A DNA stretch of 64,000 nucleotides from NCBI GenBank assembly GCA_902489745.1, contig CABUBB010000004.1, forward strand, positions 118,620 through 182,619, written 5' to 3'. Below are positions 35,806 through 44,706 of this stretch, in pieces. The notes below the pieces were generated by a model, which was not told where the DNA came from, made no database searches, and saw only the letters and a list, made by a program, of their open reading frames with translations. Numbering within the stretch: the stretch's first letter is position 1; every line of letters starts with the position of its first letter. The position numbers were made by a program, and so were the translations under genes. Origin of the DNA: Metaruminococcus_A sp003150405 (GTDB taxonomy: Bacteria > Bacillota > Clostridia > Oscillospirales > Ruminococcaceae).

Positions 35806-37095
35806 TTATTCGTTGGTTGCTTCTGCTGAAAGCTCCGGCGCAGGGGACGCTTCCATCCGACTTAAAAGCGTGGTGCAGTGCTTATCCAAAGCACTCGTGA
35901 CGAATTGGGAAAGGGTGAGCACAACAATGGCAATGACATAGCCATACTGTACCCGCGGAAACGCAAGCAGTATACAGACGCCAATCATCCGCCCGGCAAC
36001 CAGAAAAATGTCCCGGAGCGAAAAATATTCATCCACCATTTTCGGTTCCGCTTTTCTCTGGACAATCAAAAACATAATGCTGTTGGAAGGGTTGATGATA
36101 AAGGTATTAAAAAAAGAATTGACCACCGCAAAGATCATAATGGTGGCCGGGCTCAAGCCAAATGCCGGCAGACCGGCCGCAAGCAGCAGCACCGTAGTCG
36201 CCGCGAACATAAATTTTACCCGATTGTGCGGCTTAATAATCCGCCCCGCAACCCAGTAGGAAACAATGGCGGCAATGGAGGTCAGCAGGCTGTTAATCCC
36301 CATAAGCGTTTCACTGCTGATGACCTCAAACAACAGCAGATTCAGCAAAAAGCCAAAGGTGCCGTCGCGCACACCGCGCAGCGTCTCGGTCACCATGCCG
36401 CAGCGGACACAGGAATCCCGTACAATGACTTTGAGCACCTGCCGGAAGTAGGTCTTTTTGACCTCCGGCGGATTGACCTGCTTCGGCAGACGGAACGAAA
36501 GCAGAATGGTTACTACTGCAATGCCGAACGAAATGCCAAACACCACGGTGTAACCGGTAAACCCGCCGATTTGCTCAATCAGAAAACCGGAGAGCGTGGG
36601 CATAATCAAGGTGATAACCCCGTTTACAAACCCCATAAAGCCCAGCGCAATATCCCGCTTGCTGTCTACCGTAAAGGCGGAAAAATAGGTGGCGTATGTT
36701 AACCAATAAAAGCCGTTTGACATACCAGTTAACAAGCCAAACAGCGGCATAAACCTGTCGGCGCTGCTCATGGTGAACAGCAAAACCGTATATAGGATAA
36801 TAAACCCCATTATGCCACAACGGGTCGCCAGGTTCACGCTGCCTTTGCGCATAATAACCACCGCAATGGTCAGCGAACAGCCGTGAAAAAAGAAATTAAC
36901 CAAATTATACCAAATGACAATATCCCCGTTGCCGGATACACGCATAAGCAGCGTGGTTATGTAAACGCTGACCAAACCCTGGAAAATGTTGTAGGCACAG
37001 TGCATGGTAGCAAACTTCTTAAATTCGGGGCTCAAATAGTTGAGTCCAAGGCTTACTTCAAGAAAGGCGCTAATTCTCATGAAAAAGTGCTTCAT
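35806..37095 (-). CDS. MFS transporter, second of a tandem pair
   Basis: The 429-residue, 12-helix permease is collinear with and clearly related to the neighbouring transporter throughout (for example MSNGFYWLTYATYFSAFTVDSKRDIALGF-like region and VTETLRGVRDGTFGFLLN). The pair arose by tandem duplication and has since diverged. Substrate is not predictable. A 78-bp gap separates it from its paralogue. Confidence 0.85.
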   Translation of the reverse strand: MKHFFMRISAFLEVSLGLNYLSPEFKKFATMHCAYNIFQGLVSVYITTLLMRVSGNGDIVIWYNLVNFFFHGCSLTIAVVIMRKGSVNLATRCGIMGFIILYTVLLFTMSSADRFMPLFGLLTGMSNGFYWLTYATYFSAFTVDSKRDIALGFMGFVNGVITLIMPTLSGFLIEQIGGFTGYTVVFGISFGIAVVTILLSFRLPKQVNPPEVKKTYFRQVLKVIVRDSCVRCGMVTETLRGVRDGTFGFLLNLLLFEVISSETLMGINSLLTSIAAIVSYWVAGRIIKPHNRVKFMFAATTVLLLAAGLPAFGLSPATIMIFAVVNSFFNTFIINPSNSIMFLIVQRKAEPKMVDEYFSLRDIFLVAGRMIGVCILLAFPRVQYGYVIAIVVLTLSQFVTSALDKHCTTLLSRMEASPAPELSAEATNE

Positions 37096-37171
37096 TGTAC
37101 ATTCCGCCCATTCTAAAATAATTTGTGAATTGTTTGGTAGGATGATTGATGCAACGCAAAATTTGCACTAA

Positions 37172-37205
37172 AAGGGTGTGCGAACCGAAAAATCCGCACA
37201 CCCTT
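37172..37205 (-). terminator. Hairpin terminator after the DUF1858 gene
   Basis: An 11-bp perfect stem AAGGGTGTGCG/CGCACACCCTT, followed on the minus strand by a short TTTTAG tract. Strong stem, weak T-run. Confidence 0.65.
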
Positions 37206-37222
37206 CGGCAGGATACAGGCTA

Positions 37223-37423
37223 TTATTTGTTGGCCAAGTGCTCGTTGAGCTTGCGCACCAGCTCGTCACAGTTATTTCCGTGAACCATGCAGGCCTGCTC
37301 AATGGTTTCACCGCGCGAAGACGGGCAACCGAGGCAGTGCATGCCAATGTCCAGAAAAAACTCCGCCGTGGTACGGTCAAAATCCAGCACGTCGCCGATG
37401 ATGGAATCCTTCGTAACAACCAT
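37223..37423 (-). CDS. DUF1858 small redox-disulfide domain protein
   Basis: A 66-residue protein with the DUF1858 pattern: N-terminal IIGDVLDFDRTTAEFFLDIGMHCLGCPSS with the two cysteines CLGC, then ETIEQACMVHGNNCDELVRKLNEHL. Such domains occur alone or fused to hybrid-cluster and sulfur-related proteins; the CxxC pair is thought to be redox active. Stand-alone gene; role unknown. Confidence 0.88.
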   Translation of the reverse strand: MVVTKDSIIGDVLDFDRTTAEFFLDIGMHCLGCPSSRGETIEQACMVHGNNCDELVRKLNEHLANK

Positions 37424-37566
37424 TGGTACTTCCTCCGCTTTTCTCTAGATTCTACCTGTATTATATCCGCATTCAACCATTTATGCAAGGGGGTATTTTT
37501 CGGTTTTGGACAGGAATTTTGACAAATTTCACCACAGGCAAGACCATATAAAAATTCAACAAAAAA

Positions 37567-37594
37567 CAGACAGCCGGGAATTCCCGGCCGTCTG
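37567..37594 (-). terminator. Terminator of the zinc-ribbon gene
   Basis: The stem CAGAC-GCCGGG/CCCGGC-GTCTG with one internal mismatch, followed on the minus strand by TTTTTTG. It lies 125 bp past the stop codon. Confidence 0.8.
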
Positions 37595-37718
37595 CCTGCC
37601 TCAATTTATTTTGCCAGAAAATTAATGCTCGAACTACTGTTGAACTGTGTATGACACAATCAAAACAAACTCCTTGCTTTAACAACCGGCCAGCAAATGA
37701 GCAAAAATGGGACCTTAA

Positions 37719-37994
37719 TTATTCCTGTCTCATTTTCGCGTAGCACTCGCTGCAGTAAACCGGGCGGTCCTCACGCGGCTGGAACGGAACCCTAGCCTCT
37801 GCACCACAAGAAGCGCAGATAGCAGTGAACATTTCTCTCTCCTGTCTGGAAGCGTTTTTGCGCGCGTCACGGCAGGGTTTACATCTCTGCGGCTCGTTCA
37901 CGAAGCCTTTTTCAGCGTAGAACTCCTGCTCACCAGCAGTAAAAACAAATTCCGCGCCACAGTCTTTGCAAGTAAGGGTTTTGTCTTGATACAT
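37719..37994 (-). CDS. Small double zinc-ribbon protein
   Basis: The 91-residue protein has two pairs of cysteine knuckles: CKDCGAEF with CKPC (residues 9-42), and CASCGAEARVPF with CSEC (about 60-85). The central sequence FYAEKGFVNEPQRCKPCRDARK matches a widespread small zinc-ribbon family of anaerobes. It probably binds two zinc ions. The function is unknown; it has the look of a nucleic-acid or ribosome-associated protein. Start follows TTAGGAGAG. Confidence 0.82.
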   Translation of the reverse strand: MYQDKTLTCKDCGAEFVFTAGEQEFYAEKGFVNEPQRCKPCRDARKNASRQEREMFTAICASCGAEARVPFQPREDRPVYCSECYAKMRQE

Positions 37995-38103
37995 TTTGAA
38001 CTCTCCTAATGGAAAAATTTTTCGGCCCGCGCCGGACTTCCACCGGCATCTTTGCTACCAACGCTCTGTATTTGAGCTAACAGGCCATATATCAAAAACG
38101 GCA

Positions 38104-38709
38104 TTACCCGTTTTGATTCACATCCAACATACACTTTAACTTTACGCGCACCCGAGACAAAGCATTGTAAACCGACTTAACAGCCATATACATCTTTTCC
38201 GCAATTTGAGAAGGCTCATAACCCTCTAAATAAAGAAGAAGGACACTCCGTTCCCGTGCAGATAACAGTTCCCCTATTCCTTTGGAAAACCACCGAATTG
38301 TCTCCTGCTCTTCCACAATTTTTTCCGGATTCGCCTCCCGGCCGGATAAGACAACTTCTGCCTGATCCAAATCAACGGCGTTGGACAAAACGGAATACTT
38401 ATTGGTATGAACAAAACGCACCGTCTTTTTCAGCCGGTTGAGTACACATACACGGGCATAAGTATTAAAACTGCAATTATGGGTGCCGCGGTATGTTTTG
38501 ACGGCGCTTAAAAAGCCCACCAAACCTTCCTGCACAAAGTCCTCATGCTCAATGCCGTCTGCACTGAAACGGGCAGCAATTTTATGCACTACGCCGAGAT
38601 AACGCATAATAAGAATCGCCGTTGCTTCCTCACTGCCCTGTCTGCTGAGAGCGGCAAGGCGCTCGTCAGACTCGGCGGACAAACCACTGCCAGACTGAGG
38701 CTCCTGCAT
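38104..38709 (-). CDS. Sigma-70 family factor, SigH-like
   Basis: The 201-residue protein has region 2 (HKIAARFSADGIEHEDFVQEGLVGFLSAVKTY region and FNTYARVCVLNRLKK) and region 4 (GYEPSQIAEKMYMAVKSVYNALSRVRVKL). The spacing is as in SigH, the stationary-phase/sporulation-onset sigma factor. It is not beside the usual secE-nusG genes, so a SigH paralogue is possible. It has its own strong SigA-type promoter. Confidence 0.75.
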   Translation of the reverse strand: MQEPQSGSGLSAESDERLAALSRQGSEEATAILIMRYLGVVHKIAARFSADGIEHEDFVQEGLVGFLSAVKTYRGTHNCSFNTYARVCVLNRLKKTVRFVHTNKYSVLSNAVDLDQAEVVLSGREANPEKIVEEQETIRWFSKGIGELLSARERSVLLLYLEGYEPSQIAEKMYMAVKSVYNALSRVRVKLKCMLDVNQNG

Positions 38710-38744
38710 GACACCACTCCGAACATCTATTGAGAATTGTCTCC

Positions 38745-38773
38745 ATTATACTATCCGTTTTTGGACGCGTCAA
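38745..38773 (-). promoter_or_regulatory. SigA-type promoter of the SigH-like gene
   Basis: TTGACG (38768-38773), 17-base spacer, TATAAT (38745-38750) on the minus strand. Confidence 0.82.
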
Positions 38774-39181
38774 GGTGTTTTTTCACAATTTGTTAAAATT
38801 CACATTACATTTGATTAAAATTTAAAGACAATGCCCAAAAGTTCAGTAATTCCGCCAAAATCCACCATTTTTATTGGATATAAAACACATCCTCCCATCT
38901 GCTGCAGTTTTAAAAAACAATCAACGCGGGAATACCTTCCTGATTGCAACGGGCCATATTTCAGACGATCCTCGCTTCCGCTGAAACATCTGCAGTGCTG
39001 GATGCGCGTCCCTTTTTCAGCTTGAAGTATCGCCTCTTTCTACGTTGGGATATTGATCCGGCCATCCAATCACTGAAGTGTTATTTCTAACCCTGACGAA
39101 TTTCTGCAAAATCAATATTGAGCCGCCGTCCCTAACTCTACCGTCTCAACCCATTCTTCAGCTTTTCATACCACTAAAAAA

Positions 39182-39208
39182 CACCGTACAGAACAAACCT
39201 GTACGGTG
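39182..39208 (-). terminator. Terminator of reverse rubrerythrin
   Basis: A 10-bp perfect stem CACCGTACAG/CTGTACGGTG with a 7-base loop, followed on the minus strand by TTTTTT. Confidence 0.9.
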
Positions 39209-39230
39209 CTTTTTATTTTCTTATGTAATC

Positions 39231-39776
39231 TTATTTCCCAAAGTAACGGTTCAGCAGGCCTTCAAAAGCACATCCGTGCCGGGCCTCATCCTTTGCCATT
39301 TCGTGAACAGTGTCATGGATTGCATCCAGGCCCAGCTCTTTCGCTTTGGCAGCAAGGTCTTTTTTGCCCTTGCAGGCGCCGTTTTCAGCAGCAACGCGCA
39401 TTTCAAGGTTTTTCTTGGTGGAGTCGGTAACAACTTCGCCGAGCAGTTCTGCAAACTTCGCTGCATGCTCTGCCTCTTCATAAGCCGCTTTTTCCCAGTA
39501 AAGGCCAATTTCCGGGTAGCCTTCGCGGTGTGCGACACGAGCCATTGCAAGGTACATGCCAACCTCAGAGCACTCGCCCTCAAAGTTCATTTTCAGGCCT
39601 TCAATGATCTCCGGATCAACATCTTTCGCAACGCCAACGCGGTGCTCATCCGCCCACTCCATGCCGCCTTTCTGCTCAACAAATTTCGAAGCCGGCGCTT
39701 TGCAAACCGGGCAAGCCTCCGGCGGGGTGTTGCCTTCATGAACATAACCACAAATGGTACATACAAACTTTTTCAT
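39231..39776 (-). CDS. Reverse rubrerythrin (N-terminal rubredoxin, C-terminal ferritin-like di-iron domain)
   Basis: The 181-residue protein begins with a rubredoxin module (CTICGYVHEG, CPVCKAP) and continues with a ferritin-like four-helix domain with carboxylate motifs (FEGECSEVGMYLAMA, EEAEHAAKF, DEARHGCAFEGLL). This inverse order defines reverse rubrerythrins, which reduce hydrogen peroxide and oxygen with NADH-linked electrons in anaerobes. ATG 39776 (MKKFVCTICGY) is preferred because GGAGG lies 8 bases before it. Ordinary strong promoter. Confidence 0.95.
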   Translation of the reverse strand: MKKFVCTICGYVHEGNTPPEACPVCKAPASKFVEQKGGMEWADEHRVGVAKDVDPEIIEGLKMNFEGECSEVGMYLAMARVAHREGYPEIGLYWEKAAYEEAEHAAKFAELLGEVVTDSTKKNLEMRVAAENGACKGKKDLAAKAKELGLDAIHDTVHEMAKDEARHGCAFEGLLNRYFGK

Positions 39777-39829
39777 TTCCATGTCCTCCATTTCAATTTT
39801 CATTCTTATGATTTCTTTGCTGTATCTAA

Positions 39830-39857
39830 ATTATACCATAATCGTATAGTTTGTCAA
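39830..39857 (-). promoter_or_regulatory. SigA-type promoter of reverse rubrerythrin
   Basis: TTGACA (39852-39857), 16-base spacer, TATAAT (39830-39835) on the minus strand, both consensus. An inducible repressor such as PerR may act here, but I see no clear PerR box. Confidence 0.85.
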
Positions 39858-39917
39858 CCCATTTTCCCATTTTTTTCAAAAAATATTTTCTGCGAATAAA
39901 AAAACGGCTTTTCCGGC

Positions 39918-40574
39918 TCAAAGAATTTTCTGCCCATTGATAATCAGCTCAAATTTTGTAGACAGCATATCTGCCGCCTTGGTACAGAGCAGCATTCGGT
40001 CCATAAAAATTTCAAAATAGTTGAGAACCGGTGAAATGCTGGTATCAATGCTCAGCTCCAGGCGCACAGTTTTCATATCCGGCACCGAAAGCACCGAGCG
40101 TTCAACCGCATAGTTGACCCGGTCGTGAATATCAAAGCTGGCAATGTCAGTGTTGCGAACACGAGTACGCCGAACGTCGCACTTGTCGGCGAGGATCAGC
40201 GCCGCCGCAACCGGGCTGACCGGAAAGGCAGTGCCTTCGTCGTGGTTGCCAACCGCACTGGTAATGGCCGCCACCTCATCCGCCGGCATCCCCATTTTAT
40301 CCAGCAGGCGGAAGCACATCACCGCACCGCTGAGCGCATGGTTGCAGCGGTTGACCACATTGCCGATGTCATGCATATATCCAGCAATCCAGGCAAGCTC
40401 GGCTTCCCGTTCCGGATACCCCAGAATGTTCATGATGTTCTTTGCCTGTGCGGCGACATAGCTCACGTGGGCAAAGCTGTGTTCGGTGTAACCGATGACG
40501 TTCAGCGATTCATCCGCCTTCTGAATATAGGTATTGATTTCCGGGTTGTTCCGGATCTGTTCGCAGGTGATCAT
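39918..40574 (-). CDS. HD-domain metal-dependent phosphohydrolase
   Basis: The 218-residue protein has the HD pattern: histidine in TEHSFAHVSYV, the HD doublet in GYMHDIGNVV, GNHDEG and LILADKCDVRRTRV, so the metal-binding positions are complete. The C-terminal 60 residues are an extra domain. HD proteins of this size hydrolyse nucleotides or phosphate esters, but the substrate cannot be read. Start ATG 40574 has AAAAGGAG upstream; the open frame extends 50 codons further without a site. Confidence 0.88.
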   Translation of the reverse strand: MITCEQIRNNPEINTYIQKADESLNVIGYTEHSFAHVSYVAAQAKNIMNILGYPEREAELAWIAGYMHDIGNVVNRCNHALSGAVMCFRLLDKMGMPADEVAAITSAVGNHDEGTAFPVSPVAAALILADKCDVRRTRVRNTDIASFDIHDRVNYAVERSVLSVPDMKTVRLELSIDTSISPVLNYFEIFMDRMLLCTKAADMLSTKFELIINGQKIL

Positions 40575-40724
40575 ATTCACACTCCTTTTATCGGCAGCAT
40601 GCAACTGAAATCCGCCGGATTGCGCAGTAACAGCAGGCTGTTTGAAACCGCACCGTTTTCTCCGGCGCAGAACAAAGCCAGAGACCGGGGACATTTCGCC
40701 TTTGCACATCCAGCGCCTGTCCAC

Positions 40725-42557
40725 TCAAATGGTCTGGAGAAAATTGCGGAACTCCTCCGCTTTTTGCTGCGGCATGGAAAGGATTTTGGCAAGCTCCTCG
40801 GCCGTGGCCTGCTGTAATGCTGTTTTGGTTTTAAATGCTTTGAGCAGTTTTTCCGCCTTTTTGGGGCCAACGCCCTTAAATTCGGTAATCCGCATGGAAA
40901 AGGCGCTCTTTTTACGCACGTTGCGCTGGTAGGAAATGGCGAACCGGTGAACCTCATCCTGGATAGCAGATACCAAACGAAACGCCGACTTAAAGGTGGT
41001 AATGGAAATCTCGCCGCCGTTTTTGGCAATGGCACGGGTACGATGGCGGTCGTCCTTAACCATACCGTAAAGCGGCACCGCAATCCCCATTTCATCCAAC
41101 ACCTCCTGTACGGCGGATACGTGCCCTTTGCCGCCGTCGAGCAGGATAAGGTCAGGCATTCGCCCAAAGCCCTTTCCGGTTTCCTTCTGCTCAAAATAGC
41201 GGTTGAAACGGCGGCGGAGCACCTCCTGCATGCAGGCATAGTCATTCTGCCCCACGACCTCTTTCATGGAAAAACGCTTGTAGGCGCTGCGCAGCGGCTG
41301 CGCGTTTTCAAAAACCACCATTCCTGCAACAACACCGGTGTCACCCAGGTTTGAAATATCGTAAGACTCAATATAATTCGGGGTGGATTCCAGCCCCAGC
41401 AGTTTGCCCAATTCGTCCAGCGCCGCAATTTCTTTGGCGGAATAGGTGGTTTTCTGGGAAAGCTGCTCGGTGGCATTGTGGTAGGCCATTTCCAAAAGCT
41501 GGCGCTGTTCCCCGCGCTGCGGGGTAAACAGCCGCACCTTTTTTCCTGCCGTCTGTTCCAGCAGGCTGGCAATCAGCTCGGCATCCTCTGGGAGTTCATC
41601 CACAGCAATCACTTTGGGAATATCCGACCGGCCGAGGTAATACCGTGACAGAAACTCCTGCCGGACAGCGGAAACCTCTCCTGCATCTGAAAACAGGTGG
41701 GTGTCTTTATCCACGAGGCGGCCGCCCCGGAATTTCAGCACAACACAGCAAATGTACTTTTCCCCGCCCGCAAAGGCGATGATATCCTGCTCCACCTCGC
41801 TGGATCGGATGATTTTCTGGGACTCCGCAATTTTCTGAATGGCGCGGATTCGGTCCCGTAACCGTGCAGCGCGTTCAAAATCCATCGCCTCGGCGGCGGC
41901 CTCCATCTGTTCGGTGAGGTGCTTGACCGAATCCGCACTGCCGCTGCGAATGTAGTTTACGGCCTGATCGACAATCTCCCGGTATTCCTCTTTGGAAATG
42001 CGCCCACGGCAAACGCCCATACACTGCTTGATGTAATAGTTGAGACAAGGGCGCCCTTTGCGGAACTCCTGCGGAAATTTCCGGTTGCAGGTGGGCAGCA
42101 GAAAGACGCGGTTTGCCTCGTCTACCGACTGCTTGACTGCAAACGAACTGGTGTAAGGACCAAGGTATTCGCCGTTTTCTACCTTTTGTTTCTGAGCCGA
42201 GATTTTTGGAAAATCCCCCGCCGAAATCATCACATAATGGTAGCCCTTGTCATCCTTTAACAGGATGTTGTACTTCGGCGTATGCTGTTTGATTAGGCTG
42301 CACTCCAGCACCAGCGCCTCAAACTCGCTGTCGGTGACAATATAATCAAAGTCGTAAACATGGGAAACCATTTTACGCACCTTTTCATCATGGTTCGCAT
42401 TCTCCCTGAAATAGCTACTGACCCGCTTTTTCAGGGATTTTGCCTTGCCCACATATATAATTTCGCCGGATTTGTCCTTCATTAGATAGACGCCGGGGTC
42501 AAAGGTAAGGTTGTGTACCCTTTGCTTCAGATATGGAAGACGTGGATTCTGAATCAA
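40725..42557 (-). CDS. uvrC: UvrABC system protein C
   Basis: The 610-residue excinuclease subunit has the GIY-YIG nuclease domain (PGVYLMKDKSGEIIYVGKAKSL, about 21-42), the UvrB-binding helices (LTEQMEAAAEAMDFERAARLRD), the RNase H-like C-terminal nuclease (YDISNLGDTGVVAGMVVFE, LDGGKGHVSAV) and a terminal helix-hairpin-helix (EFKGVGPKKAEKLLKAF). It makes both incisions in nucleotide excision repair. Standard length. Confidence 0.97.
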   Translation of the reverse strand: MIQNPRLPYLKQRVHNLTFDPGVYLMKDKSGEIIYVGKAKSLKKRVSSYFRENANHDEKVRKMVSHVYDFDYIVTDSEFEALVLECSLIKQHTPKYNILLKDDKGYHYVMISAGDFPKISAQKQKVENGEYLGPYTSSFAVKQSVDEANRVFLLPTCNRKFPQEFRKGRPCLNYYIKQCMGVCRGRISKEEYREIVDQAVNYIRSGSADSVKHLTEQMEAAAEAMDFERAARLRDRIRAIQKIAESQKIIRSSEVEQDIIAFAGGEKYICCVVLKFRGGRLVDKDTHLFSDAGEVSAVRQEFLSRYYLGRSDIPKVIAVDELPEDAELIASLLEQTAGKKVRLFTPQRGEQRQLLEMAYHNATEQLSQKTTYSAKEIAALDELGKLLGLESTPNYIESYDISNLGDTGVVAGMVVFENAQPLRSAYKRFSMKEVVGQNDYACMQEVLRRRFNRYFEQKETGKGFGRMPDLILLDGGKGHVSAVQEVLDEMGIAVPLYGMVKDDRHRTRAIAKNGGEISITTFKSAFRLVSAIQDEVHRFAISYQRNVRKKSAFSMRITEFKGVGPKKAEKLLKAFKTKTALQQATAEELAKILSMPQQKAEEFRNFLQTI

Positions 42558-42588
42558 GCTGAGACACTCCTTTTCGATGAGTAAAACA

Positions 42589-42620
42589 ATCCCCCCGCCG
42601 GACTTGCCGGAAGGGGGAGA
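42589..42620 (-). terminator. Terminator-like hairpin after HPr
   Basis: CCCCCCGCCGG (42590-42601 region) pairs imperfectly with CCGGAAGGGGG (42608-42619); on the minus strand it is followed by ATTGTTTTACTC, a moderate T-rich tract. Confidence 0.5.
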
Positions 42621-42651
42621 AACTTGTACCCGATTGGTTTTTTACGAAAAC

Positions 42652-42915
42652 TTACTCTGCAAAACCAGACTCTACCAGTTTGACAAGATTTTCCACTGCA
42701 TCTTTTTCATCTGCGCCGTCCGCAATGATTTTGATGCCTGTCCCCCCGACGATGCCGAGAGAAAGGACACCCAGAAGGCTTTTGGCATTAACCCTGCGTT
42801 CTTCTTTTTCTACCCAGACAGAAGACTTGTATTCGTTTGCTTTCTGGATAAAGAAAGTAGCCGGACGAGCGTGCAAACCAACCTGATTCTGAACCTGGAC
42901 CTCTTTTACGTACAT
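42652..42915 (-). CDS. ptsH: HPr family phosphocarrier protein
   Basis: The 87-residue protein has the phosphorylatable histidine in NQVGLHARPATFF and the regulatory serine region NAKSLLGVLSLGI. Both match PTS HPr, including the HPr-kinase site. It carries phosphate from enzyme I to sugar EII components and takes part in carbon catabolite control. Start ATG 42915 follows GGAGG. A Crh-like regulatory paralogue is unlikely because the active histidine is present. No enzyme I gene is in the window. Confidence 0.93.
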   Translation of the reverse strand: MYVKEVQVQNQVGLHARPATFFIQKANEYKSSVWVEKEERRVNAKSLLGVLSLGIVGGTGIKIIADGADEKDAVENLVKLVESGFAE

Positions 42916-43143
42916 GCGTACTAACCTCCAATAGATAAGTATCCCTATATGTTTCTCAAAACAATAACCATTATAAGCGGCAAAGAGCAGAAACGTCAAC
43001 TTTTCTTTGCCGAAAACCCAGCAATTTTAGGATTTTTCTGCTATTAGCTCATAAAAGGTCAATTCCAAAATTGCGGCTTTGTGCATTTTCACTACAATTA
43101 TTTCCACAACATTAGGCACATAATACACCGCCCTATGAACCGT

Positions 43144-43839
43144 TTATTTCTTTTCCATATAGGCATGGTACAAATCCGGGCGTTTTTGCCGGGTGCGTTC
43201 CAGGCTTTGCTCCGAACGCCACTTAGCAATGTTGGCGTGGTGCCCGGTGAGCAAAACAGGCGGTACGCTTTTATTGTGCCATGTTTCCGGCCGGGTATAC
43301 TGCGGGTATTCCAAAAGCCCGTGAAAATGGCTTTCTTCCTCAAAGCAGGACTGGTCAGAAAGCACACCGTTGCAGAGACGGATCACTGCGTCAGCCAGAA
43401 CCAGAGCGGGAAGCTCCCCCCCGGTGAGAACATAGTCGCCAATGGAGATCTCCATGTCGACAATTTCTTCCAGCACCCGCTCGTCCACCCCTTCGTAATG
43501 GCCGCAGAGCAGGACCAAGTGTTCCCGTTTTGAAAAATCCACCGCCATCTGCTGGGAAAACACCCTCCCCTGTGGTGAGAGGTAGATGGTAAGCGGCTTC
43601 TCTGCACAATCCGCAGTAATGGCCTGATAACAGCGGTAAATCGGCTCCGCCTGCATCACCATGCCCATGCCTCCGCCGTAGGGGGTATCGTCCACCCGGT
43701 TATGCTTGTCCAGCGTATAGTCGCGGATGTTATGGCAGCGCACTTCAACCAGGCCGTTTTTGATTGCCCGGCCGACGATGCTCTCCTGCAGGACCGCTTC
43801 ACACATGACGGGAAACAGGGTCATAAGATCAATTTTCAT
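43144..43839 (-). CDS. trmD: tRNA (guanine(37)-N1)-methyltransferase
   Basis: The 231-residue SPOUT enzyme has the knot motifs PLTIYLSPQGRVF, LLCGHYEGVDERVLE and ISIGDYVLTGGELPALVL. It makes m1G37 to keep the reading frame. Start ATG 43839 (MKIDLMTLFP) overlaps the rimM stop by 11 bp. It is the last gene of the ylxM-ffh-rpsP-KH-rimM-trmD unit; rplS, which follows trmD in many bacteria, is not here. Confidence 0.96.
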   Translation of the reverse strand: MKIDLMTLFPVMCEAVLQESIVGRAIKNGLVEVRCHNIRDYTLDKHNRVDDTPYGGGMGMVMQAEPIYRCYQAITADCAEKPLTIYLSPQGRVFSQQMAVDFSKREHLVLLCGHYEGVDERVLEEIVDMEISIGDYVLTGGELPALVLADAVIRLCNGVLSDQSCFEEESHFHGLLEYPQYTRPETWHNKSVPPVLLTGHHANIAKWRSEQSLERTRQKRPDLYHAYMEKK

Positions 43840-44344
43840 CGTCAAACAGTCCTTTAAGCGGGCGGATGCGCATAACGCCGCCGTCCACATCAGTTTCCAG
43901 CACCACATCGGCAATGGCCGGGATGAGCACTTCCTTCCCGTCCTCCCCCTTGATGTGGTACACGTCGTTCGCACCGGTCTGAGTCACGTCTGAGATAATG
44001 CCGTAGCGTTTGCCGCTGTCAGCATCCAGCACCTCAAGGCCAAGCAGATCCTGGATAAAGTAAGTGCCCTCCTCCAGTTCAAAATCCTCCCGTGCCGCAA
44101 ACAGAATCCGGTTGCGGAGCTTTTGGGCGTCATCCATTGTGTTGACGCCTTGCAGCTTTAGAACCACAACATTTTTGTGTACGCGGGCGCGCTCAATGAA
44201 TACAGCCTGCCTGCCGCCGTCAAAGAACAGCCGGTCAAATGCACAGAGCAGCTCCGGAGCGTCGCACCAAGGTTTGACGCGGACCTCGCCCGCAATACCG
44301 TGGGTGGTGACAATCTGACCGATTTCAAGATATTGCTTTCTCAT
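43829..44344 (-). CDS. rimM: 16S rRNA processing protein RimM
   Basis: The 171-residue protein has the RimM N-terminal barrel (EIGQIVTTHGIAGEVRVKPW) and the PRC-barrel C-terminal half (DLLGLEVLDADSGKRYGIISDV, ADVVLETDVDGGVMRI). It binds ribosomal protein S19 and helps 30S maturation. Encoded between the KH protein and trmD. Confidence 0.95.
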   Translation of the reverse strand: MRKQYLEIGQIVTTHGIAGEVRVKPWCDAPELLCAFDRLFFDGGRQAVFIERARVHKNVVVLKLQGVNTMDDAQKLRNRILFAAREDFELEEGTYFIQDLLGLEVLDADSGKRYGIISDVTQTGANDVYHIKGEDGKEVLIPAIADVVLETDVDGGVMRIRPLKGLFDDEN

Positions 44345-44419
44345 TGGTTCACCTCACTGGGTTCGGTTCAAAAGTATGGGCCTAAAAACAGCTTTCCCAT
44401 ATACATCGTAAATAGACAG

Positions 44420-44449
44420 CAGCCCCGCCATCTTTCAAAAGCGGGGCTG
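44420..44449 (-). other. GC-rich hairpin between the KH-protein and rimM genes
   Basis: CAGCCCCGC and GCGGGGCTG form a 9-bp perfect stem with a 12-base loop in a 113-bp gap. The minus-strand sequence after it is not T-rich, so it may be a processing or attenuating element rather than a full terminator. Confidence 0.5.
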
Positions 44450-44457
44450 TACTTGCC

Positions 44458-44691
44458 TTAATCAATTTCGACCATGATTTTCTGGTTAATACGGTTTGCA
44501 CCGGCGCGCATTACAACGCGAAGCGCTTTTGCAATGCGGCCCTGCTTGCCGATTACCCTTCCCATGTCATCCGGAGCAACATGCAGGTGGTAAACCACCA
44601 CGCCCTCCTCGTTTGGTTCGTCGACCACAACACTGACTGCGTCTTTGTCCTCTACCAAACCGGAAGCGATTGCAACAAGTAAATCTTTCAT
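44458..44691 (-). CDS. khpA: KH-domain RNA-binding protein (KhpA/YlqC family)
   Basis: A 77-residue protein consisting of one KH domain with the RNA-binding loop GKQG in MGRVIGKQGRIAKALRVVM. KhpA partners with KhpB (Jag) in Gram-positive bacteria and affects cell division and many small RNAs. It lies 15 bp downstream of rpsP in the conserved order. Confidence 0.94.
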   Translation of the reverse strand: MKDLLVAIASGLVEDKDAVSVVVDEPNEEGVVVYHLHVAPDDMGRVIGKQGRIAKALRVVMRAGANRINQKIMVEID

Positions 44692-44706
44692 GACTTTCTC
44701 CTCCGG

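Larger units (their letters stand above)
38710..39230. other. Intergenic region without recognised gene
   Basis: Apart from the SigH-like promoter at its left end and the terminator of rubrerythrin at its right end, I see no coding pattern, RNA motif or repeat in this 520-bp stretch. Confidence 0.6.

Noticed and set aside
43000..43143. Missing rplS after trmD
   Set aside because: The gap is too short and holds no coding pattern; rplS is simply elsewhere in this genome, a common variation, so it was not scored as a finding.
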